Positions 7,148-11,439 of a stretch of DNA of 11,439 bases are shown here, in pieces (within the stretch, counting starts at the first letter, position 1; every line of letters starts with the position of its first letter). Source of the stretch: Vulcanimicrobiota bacterium (lineage in GTDB: Bacteria > Eremiobacterota > Eremiobacteria > Baltobacterales > Baltobacteraceae); the NCBI GenBank assembly GCA_028287545.1, contig JAQBPL010000200.1:1-11439 (forward strand). Direction: 5' to 3'. The notes below the pieces were generated by a model. It saw only the letters and a list, made by a program, of their open reading frames with translations. It had not been told where the DNA came from and made no database searches. The translations under genes and the position numbers were made by a program.

Positions 7148-7990
7148 TTACACCTTGATGTAGTCGTGCTGGTCGATCACGGGGCCGTTCGGGCCGTTCG
7201 TGATGTGATAGGTGCCGAAGTACGAGCCCCGCGAGGACGTCATCTCGACTTCGACGGTCGCGCCGTTCTGATTCGCCGACGTCGTGCGCATCGACGTAAT
7301 TCGCGTGCCGCGATCGATGAAGGCCTCTTCGGAGAGTTGGGCGTTCGAATCACCCGGCGACGCGCCGAGCGCAGCATAGGCAGCGTTTTCGTTGCCGGCG
7401 ATCAGCGCCCCGAGATAGCGCCGCACCGTCGCCTCCGCTTGCGTAGTCGGAGCGGCTTGCGCGACGCGAGCGACCGTCGTCGGCGGAACGGTCGGCGGCA
7501 GCGTCGGGCGCGGCGTCGGACGAACCGTCGGCCGCGCGGTGGGCGGCGCGGTCACGCGCGGCGCCGGCGTCTCGATCGGGCGCGGGGTCGCCGTCGAAAG
7601 CGGGGGCGGCGTCGGCGTCGCGGCGGCGACGAGCGCGCGCGGTGACGCCGTCGGGCGAGGCGTCGCGGTCGCGGCGGGGATCGCGGTCGTCGCCGTCGGT
7701 GCGGGAGTCGGATTCGGCGTCGGCGTGGGCGTCGGGTGCGCGACCATCGTCGCGACCGCAATCGGACCGCGGGTCGCTCGCGCGACCGGCGTCACGGCCG
7801 GGAGGCTGCTCGGGGTCGACGCCGCGATCGTCGTCGACGACGGGCCGCGATTCTGCAGCGCGGAGAGGAACGCGCCGATGCCGAGGCCGGCGACGACGAC
7901 CCCGATCCCGAGCGCGATCGTCGGCAGCAAGCTCGAGCCTGATGACGACGGCGGCGGTGTGGATCGACGACGGCGAGGGGGCTCCGGCAT
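7148..7990 (-). CDS. Membrane-anchored protein with Pro/Thr-rich stalk, unknown function
   Basis: 280 residues from ATG at 7990. Order: short basic cytoplasmic tail MPEPPRRRRS, one membrane helix LLPTIALGIGVVVAGLGIGAF (21-41, continuing to about 45), a Pro/Thr/Ala-rich stalk (about 85-172) and a compact C-terminal domain (183-280) with AEATVRRYLGALIAGNENAAYAAL followed by beta-like segments ending DQHDYIKV. The last domain resembles the NTF2-like/DUF4878 type of small extracellular domain in its helix-then-sheet pattern; this is a guess from layout, not a recognised motif. Topology is type II, with the C-terminal domain outside. It is the first gene of a two-gene operon with the synthetase. 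The start is uncertain: no clear ribosome binding site precedes 7990, the first 18 codons have weaker third-position GC than the rest, and a TTG at 7931 is an alternative. Confidence 0.75.
   Translation of the reverse strand: MPEPPRRRRSTPPPSSSGSSLLPTIALGIGVVVAGLGIGAFLSALQNRGPSSTTIAASTPSSLPAVTPVARATRGPIAVATMVAHPTPTPTPNPTPAPTATTAIPAATATPRPTASPRALVAAATPTPPPLSTATPRPIETPAPRVTAPPTARPTVRPTPRPTLPPTVPPTTVARVAQAAPTTQAEATVRRYLGALIAGNENAAYAALGASPGDSNAQLSEEAFIDRGTRITSMRTTSANQNGATVEVEMTSSRGSYFGTYHITNGPNGPVIDQHDYIKV
7475..7738 (-). repeat. Low-complexity repeat encoding the Pro/Thr stalk
   Basis: About 264 bases of simple GC-rich sequence built from variants of GTCGGCGTCGG on the plus strand, which encode PTPTPTPNPTPAPTATT and similar runs on the minus strand. 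It is the stalk of the membrane-anchored protein and explains the long spurious frames on the opposite strand. Such tracts vary in length between strains by slippage, and Thr/Pro stalks outside the cell are often sites of glycosylation; both are general knowledge, not shown here. Confidence 0.8.
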
Positions 7991-8058
7991 TGCTTGCGTT
8001 GTTCGCGGCCCCGGTCGCCGGTCCCGCGCCACACGGGAGGCGCGGCCCCGTTTCGGGA

Positions 8059-8376
8059 ATGAGCATCGTCGGTATGCTCCGGGTCGCCGTCCCGATCGAT
8101 GTGTCCGCGGTCGCACAGACCGCCTCCACCGCCTTCGCGCTCGCGACACCGCTGCGCGTCGGCGACCTGCTGACGGTCGCCGTCGTGGAAGCGCTCGGTC
8201 CGCGCGCACCGCAGGACAAGCGCGACCGCGTCCTTCGCTCGACGATCGAAGGGCTGCTCGCCGGGACGTACGTCGTCGAAATCGACGGCCGCATGTATTC
8301 CGATCCGGACGACGTCGCGGTGTGCTCGGGCACCGCGACGCTGCGCTTCTTCCTGCGCGCGTTGCGCGCGGCGTGA
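8059..8376 (+). CDS. Small hypothetical protein upstream of a membrane protein
   Basis: 105 residues from ATG 8059 (MSIVGMLRVAVPIDVSAVAQ). Later parts read RVGDLLTVAVVEALGP, DKRDRVLRSTIEGLLAGTYVVEIDGRMYSD, with a helix-hairpin feel but no family I recognise; no signal peptide, one cysteine. Start choice is uncertain: the sequence before 8059 offers no well-spaced ribosome binding site (GGGAGG at 8035-8040 is 18 bases away). An in-frame ATG at 7942 would give 144 residues, and codons between 7942 and 8058 keep high third-position GC, but this longer form would overlap the first 49 bases of the divergent stalk-protein gene. Its stop overlaps the next gene by four bases (GTGA), so the two are probably translated together. 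Confidence 0.65.
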   Translation: MSIVGMLRVAVPIDVSAVAQTASTAFALATPLRVGDLLTVAVVEALGPRAPQDKRDRVLRSTIEGLLAGTYVVEIDGRMYSDPDDVAVCSGTATLRFFLRALRAA

Positions 8377-9149
8377 TCGAAACCGGCGACGAAAAGCGCC
8401 TCCCGACGACGATCGGGGGGCTCGTCGACCTCGCCTTCGCGGCGTACTTCGAACGCGCGCCGCTCTACCTCGGCCTGGCGCTCGCGGCTTTCGCGCTGCA
8501 GGCGGTCGTCGAGTTTGCTCTGCCGGCCTGGAAGATCGACACGCGCGAAGGCGCCATCAAATACTGGACGCTGCAGTACCTCAATATTTTGCTCGACTCG
8601 GTGGTGATCACCGCCGTCGCGCTCGGGGTCGCTACCCGCGTGGCCGGCAAAACTGCCGCGTCGCGGGCGATCGTCGCTGCGCTGGCGGCGCGCTGGCCGG
8701 CTGCATTCCTCGCCGGACTCGTTGCCTGGGTCGTCGTCGATTTCTTGGGGCCGATCTCTGGTTTTGGCCAGCCGCTCGATCCGCCGGTGCTGATCGTCAT
8801 CACGGCGCCGGTGTGCTGGATCTTCTTCGGCGCGATCTCGCTCGCGCAGCCGATCGCCGCGCTCAGCCCGGAACGTCCCGCACTTGCCGCGTTGCACGGA
8901 GTCGGCCGCGCGCTGACGCTCTCGTTCCACCGCCCAAACCTCCCTCGCCTCGTCATCGTCGCCTTTGCGTCGATCCTACCGTCGCTGGTGGCGGGGATTC
9001 TCGGCGATCCGCGCTTTCACGTGCCGCGTCTGTTCTGGGTCGCCATCCCCGTCGACGCGCTGACGGTCGGGCCGCTGGCGGCGCTCCAAACGGTGTTCGC
9101 GCTCGACTTTGCGCGCCGCGCCGGCGTGCTCTCAGCGCCGCGCGACTAG
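8373..9149 (+). CDS. Six-helix integral membrane protein, unknown function
   Basis: 258 residues starting at a GTG that overlaps the previous stop (GTGA). The N-terminal 27 residues are polar and contain a helix DLAFAAYFERAP that leads into the membrane. Hydrophobic segments lie at about 30-50, 70-90, 109-128, 138-160, 191-211 and 219-245. The pattern of six helices with a short amphipathic lead and FERAPLYLGL is like the poorly described glycerophosphodiester-phosphodiesterase membrane-domain or YciC-type proteins, but I see no diagnostic motif. No catalytic residues are evident. It sits in a two-gene unit with the small protein before it and converges on the GH125 gene, with only 13 bases between the two stops. 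Confidence 0.78.
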   Translation: MIETGDEKRLPTTIGGLVDLAFAAYFERAPLYLGLALAAFALQAVVEFALPAWKIDTREGAIKYWTLQYLNILLDSVVITAVALGVATRVAGKTAASRAIVAALAARWPAAFLAGLVAWVVVDFLGPISGFGQPLDPPVLIVITAPVCWIFFGAISLAQPIAALSPERPALAALHGVGRALTLSFHRPNLPRLVIVAFASILPSLVAGILGDPRFHVPRLFWVAIPVDALTVGPLAALQTVFALDFARRAGVLSAPRD

Positions 9150-9162
9150 CCGCACTACGGCC

Positions 9163-10470
9163 TTACTTCGCGGCGAAGAACTGCCCGCGCCGGGTCAGAA
9201 CGAGTTCGGCGTAGAGCGCGTTCGGCCACGCGAAGTCCTCGCGCGTGTACGACTCCGGCCAATTGGCGTTGAACGATTCGTGCAAGCGGTGATCGCCGGT
9301 GTCCGAGACCGCGATCCAGGCGAACACGCGATCCACTTCCCGGTCGTCGGTGGCGGTCAGCGCCTGCACGCAGAGCGCCAGCGGCCAGACGTACCCGTGC
9401 GGCGTATGCGGGCTCCCGATGCCTTGCGCGTACTTTCCTCGGAAATAGTACGGGTTGCGGTCGGAGAGCGCGAAGCGTCGGGTCGCCAAGTAAAGCGAGT
9501 TCGTCTTGGGGAGATAGCCGAAGTACGGGATCGACAGCAACGAGGGAACGTTGGCGTCGTCCATCACGTTGGCGTGGCCGAGACCGTCGACTTCGTAGGC
9601 GTAGATGCGCCCGAACGGCTTGAGCACCAGGGTCCCATACTGCTCGATTCCGCGCTGGATCTCGACCGACAGCCCCCAGGCGTTGCGCGCCATCGCGTCG
9701 TCGCGCCACACGTCGCGCGCCACGTTGGTGAGGTCCTTCATGACGACCACCGCGAACATGTTGACGGGAATGTTGAAGTGGTAGCGGACCGGATCGTCCG
9801 ACGGGCGGAATCCGCTCCAGACCATCCCGGTGTAGCGCACCGGGCTGCCGCGGCCGTTGTTGGCAAGCTGTGAGTGCGTGTAGTGCGAGCGCTGCGGGTG
9901 GTGCTGCTCGTCGCGCAGCGTCGCCAGCACCCGCGCGAACGCGCGCCGGACCGTCGGCGTGAAGATGCTGCGGTCGCCGGTCTGGCGGTAGTATTCGTAC
10001 GCGAACCAGATCGGATAGAGCAGCGAGTCGACCTCGAATTTGCGCTCCACGACCCCGTAGTTGCGCGAGAACGCGTTCGCGTAGGGATCGATCAGGATGT
10101 ACTTGGCTTGGCGCGCCACGACGCCGCGCAGGGTCGACTGCACGTCCCCATCCCGCTGCGAGAGGCTGATGTAGGGCCGTACGGTCGCGCTCGCATCCCG
10201 CAGCCACTCGGAGTCGATGTCGCCGGTCGAGACGTATGTCGTCCCGTCGCGCTGTACGAGCGCATGACGCTGGATCGTCTCGTCGAAGGCGGTGAGATAC
10301 AGACGGTCCAGCTTGGCGTTCAGCGTCGGGCTGAGCGTCAGCCCTTCACCGGCGCGGACCGGCATGGCTGCGCCGATGGCGATCGAAAGGACCATCGCCA
10401 GCGCGAAGATTCGGCCGATAGATCGTTTCAGCAACTCACCATTCGTATCGGCACGTTTCCGTAGTACCAT
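9163..10470 (-). CDS. Exported GH125 exo-alpha-1,6-mannosidase
   Basis: 435 residues; removes terminal alpha-1,6-linked mannose from glycans by an inverting, metal-independent reaction (known for GH125 enzymes of Clostridium and Streptococcus). Seen: signal peptide with hydrophobic core FALAMVLSIAIGAAM and cleavage after VRA (about 40); then STGDIDSEWLRDAS (81-94), FEVDSL (145-150), GMVWSGFRPSDD (215-226), YEVDGLGHANVMDDANVPS (292-310), GIGSPHTPHGYVWPLAL (350-366), DTGDHRLHESFNANWPESYT (390-409). From memory the characterised enzymes use Asp220 as acid and Glu393 as base; Asp225 in FRPSDD and Glu398 in HESF have exactly the same spacing and are the likely equivalents. ATG 10470 was chosen because it places a normal signal peptide at the start; the longer start at 10548 would run into the divergent gene. 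No strong ribosome binding site is seen. Acts outside the cytoplasm. Confidence 0.9.
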   Translation of the reverse strand: MVLRKRADTNGELLKRSIGRIFALAMVLSIAIGAAMPVRAGEGLTLSPTLNAKLDRLYLTAFDETIQRHALVQRDGTTYVSTGDIDSEWLRDASATVRPYISLSQRDGDVQSTLRGVVARQAKYILIDPYANAFSRNYGVVERKFEVDSLLYPIWFAYEYYRQTGDRSIFTPTVRRAFARVLATLRDEQHHPQRSHYTHSQLANNGRGSPVRYTGMVWSGFRPSDDPVRYHFNIPVNMFAVVVMKDLTNVARDVWRDDAMARNAWGLSVEIQRGIEQYGTLVLKPFGRIYAYEVDGLGHANVMDDANVPSLLSIPYFGYLPKTNSLYLATRRFALSDRNPYYFRGKYAQGIGSPHTPHGYVWPLALCVQALTATDDREVDRVFAWIAVSDTGDHRLHESFNANWPESYTREDFAWPNALYAELVLTRRGQFFAAK

Positions 10471-10514
10471 AAACCGGGAACGTAAAAACCATCCACCCCC
10501 GTCCGAGGCTCCAG
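10471..10514. promoter_or_regulatory. Short divergent intergenic region
   Basis: Only 44 bases separate the starts of the GH125 gene (minus) and the secreted-protein gene (plus). It must hold the ribosome binding site of the plus gene (GAGG at 10505-10508, six bases before ATG) and probably parts of two divergent promoters, with the rest inside the opposite gene. It is more AT-rich than its surroundings (ATAAACCGGGAACGTAAAAA, 10470-10489). I cannot identify convincing -35/-10 pairs. Confidence 0.4.
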
Positions 10515-11297
10515 ATGAATTTCCGCCGCGCCGTCGTCGCCGGCACATTTGTGCTCCTGGCCGCCGTCGCGGCGTCCGTCGCGGTCGCCCGTGCGGACGA
10601 ACCCTACTCGGTGACCGGGCGTGACATCTTTCGGGTCGGCAATGGCGAGGTGCACAGTGAAACGGTGTACCACGGCGTGCAGAGACTGTCCATAGCTCAT
10701 TCTTCGAGCGGCACTACGTACGCGGCGCGGGTGGAGTACGACAAGGACGGCGACGGCGGAAAGCAGCATGCGACGGCTTCATATACTTCGACGCTGCTGC
10801 CGTCGGGCGAGTTGCGCGATGGTCCGTCGCGTGATCCCGACTACTTGACCGTACTCAATCAGCCGTTCGCGGTGCAGCTCGACAAACCGACGATGCGTGA
10901 CTTGAATCACGTCAAGCGACCGGTTCCTTTCGACTTTCCCTCGCCGATGACGGGCGCGCCGCTGCGCGGCACGCTGCGGCGCCTGCCCGACGCGGTCGTC
11001 GCCGGCGTGCGCGCGATGGGCATCGCGTTCGAGGCCGCCGGACCGCTCCACGGCGCGCTGCCCGAGCGTCCGGCGATGGCCTTGGCCGGAACGATCAAGA
11101 TGAAGGGAACCGCCTATTACGCGTACGAGACGGCCCTGCTCGTCTCGCTCGAGGCGACGCTGGCGATCGAGGGCAACATCGACGACAGCGCCCGCCGCGC
11201 CCCGGTCTCGATCGTGTTCGCCCGCTCGATCCGAGCCGGGACCGGCCAGCAGGCCGCCGGCTCACCGGCCCCCCGGCAGTCAGAGAAGCAGCACTAG
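10515..11297 (+). CDS. Secreted protein of unknown function
   Basis: 260 residues with a clear Sec signal peptide: MNFRRAVVAGTFVLLAAVAA, cleavage after ARA (27). Start ATG has GAGG six bases upstream. The mature protein looks soluble and beta-rich: VTGRDIFRVGNGEVHSETVYHG (33-54), VEYDKDGDGGKQHATASYTST (73-93), a middle part with helices (RGTLRRLPDAVVAGVRAMGIAF, 151-172), and a closing set of strands (LAGTIKMKGTAYYAYETALLVSLEATLAIEGNI, 190-222) before a polar tail. DKDGDGG (76-82) resembles the start of a calcium-binding loop but lacks its later ligands. No cysteines, no further membrane segment. I recognise no family. Head-to-head placement with the GH125 gene suggests shared control, not shown directly. 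Confidence 0.8.
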   Translation: MNFRRAVVAGTFVLLAAVAASVAVARADEPYSVTGRDIFRVGNGEVHSETVYHGVQRLSIAHSSSGTTYAARVEYDKDGDGGKQHATASYTSTLLPSGELRDGPSRDPDYLTVLNQPFAVQLDKPTMRDLNHVKRPVPFDFPSPMTGAPLRGTLRRLPDAVVAGVRAMGIAFEAAGPLHGALPERPAMALAGTIKMKGTAYYAYETALLVSLEATLAIEGNIDDSARRAPVSIVFARSIRAGTGQQAAGSPAPRQSEKQH

Positions 11298-11382
11298 GGG
11301 CGACCGCCCGAGCCGAGGGCGATCTCGACTCTATACGGAATGGGCGCAACCGGCACTCGGATGGGTCAGGTCTACGACCCTG
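11298..11382. other. Intergenic region before the partial kinase gene
   Basis: 85 bases with a small inverted repeat CGCCC-GAGCCGA-GGGCG (about 11304-11320), too short and without a T tract to call a terminator. TATACG (about 11332-11337) could be a -10 element for the gene starting at 11383, but no matching -35 is seen. Confidence 0.3.
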
Positions 11383-11439
11383 ATGAGTGCGCTAGCAGCA
11401 CCGATCATCGGAGACCGATACCGAGTGACCGCACCGGCA
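11383..11439 (+). CDS. N-terminus of a probable Ser/Thr protein kinase (partial)
   Basis: The last 57 bases are exactly 19 codons from ATG: MSALAAPIIGDRYRVTAPA, cut by the window edge. I(I)GDRYRV is the standard opening of bacterial Hanks-type Ser/Thr kinases (PknB-like), immediately before the Gly-rich ATP loop that would lie outside the window. The ribosome binding site is poor (CAGG about 13 bases upstream), so the start could differ. The assignment rests on one short motif. Confidence 0.45.
   Translation, partial: MSALAAPIIGDRYRVTAPA

Noticed and set aside
7475..7738. Possible CRISPR or regulatory repeat array
   Set aside because: Repeat units are short and irregular, have no spacers and code for a Pro/Thr stalk.
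7539..8372. Plus-strand extension upstream of the six-helix membrane protein
   Set aside because: It is low-complexity sequence opposite the Pro/Thr stalk gene and then overlaps the small upstream gene in another frame; the GTGA overlap gives a natural start at 8373.
9149..9161. Hairpin GCCG-CACTA-CGGC between convergent stops as a terminator
   Set aside because: Four base pairs only and no T tract on either strand.
10442..10470. Promoter TTCGTA-17-TACCAT for the secreted-protein gene
   Set aside because: Only three of six and four of six matches to sigma-70 consensus; not better than chance.

Overview
The window is GC-rich throughout, with strong G/C preference at third codon positions, GTG starts on several genes and long spurious reading frames opposite most real genes. 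No marker gene or RNA gene fixes the taxonomy. The codon use, the CACCCTGAGCTTGTC-type intergenic repeat, the Liv-type transporter and an exported GH125 enzyme would fit a free-living high-GC bacterium, for instance a soil lineage such as Candidatus Eremiobacterota or a proteobacterium. That placement is inference only.

Left part (54-5086, all + strand): a branched-chain amino acid-type (HAAT/Liv) ABC importer operon. It encodes an exported substrate-binding protein, a stable hairpin in the first intercistronic gap, a LivH-type permease, one continuous reading frame that joins a LivM-type permease to a LivG-type ATPase, and a LivF-type ATPase. The genes overlap or nearly touch (GTGA overlap livH/livM, TGATG overlap livG/livF). 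A 59-residue small protein with a strong ribosome binding site follows 10 bases after livF. Its last codons lie inside a repeat element (5074-5241) that fills the gap to the next, convergent gene. The substrate cannot be read from the sequence; amino acids, amides or carboxylates are all possible for this family.

Middle part (5248-9149): two minus-strand genes form an operon, a membrane-anchored protein with a long Pro/Thr-rich stalk followed four bases later by an acetyl-CoA synthetase-family AMP-forming ligase. Two plus-strand genes diverge from it: a small unknown protein and a six-helix membrane protein coupled to it by a 4-base GTGA overlap. The start sites of the two divergent units are ambiguous and may overlap.

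Right part (9163-11439): an exported GH125 exo-alpha-1,6-mannosidase on the minus strand lies head to head, 44 bases apart, with a secreted protein of unknown function on the plus strand. The last 57 bases hold what looks like the first 19 codons of a Ser/Thr protein kinase, cut by the window edge.

I did not find a CRISPR array, defence system, transposase, tRNA or rRNA. Most of the window is ordinary metabolism and transport. The points worth a second look are the LivM-LivG fusion with its internal start signal, the small gene ending in the repeat, the altered motifs of the acyl-CoA synthetase, and the unknown secreted partner of the GH125 enzyme.
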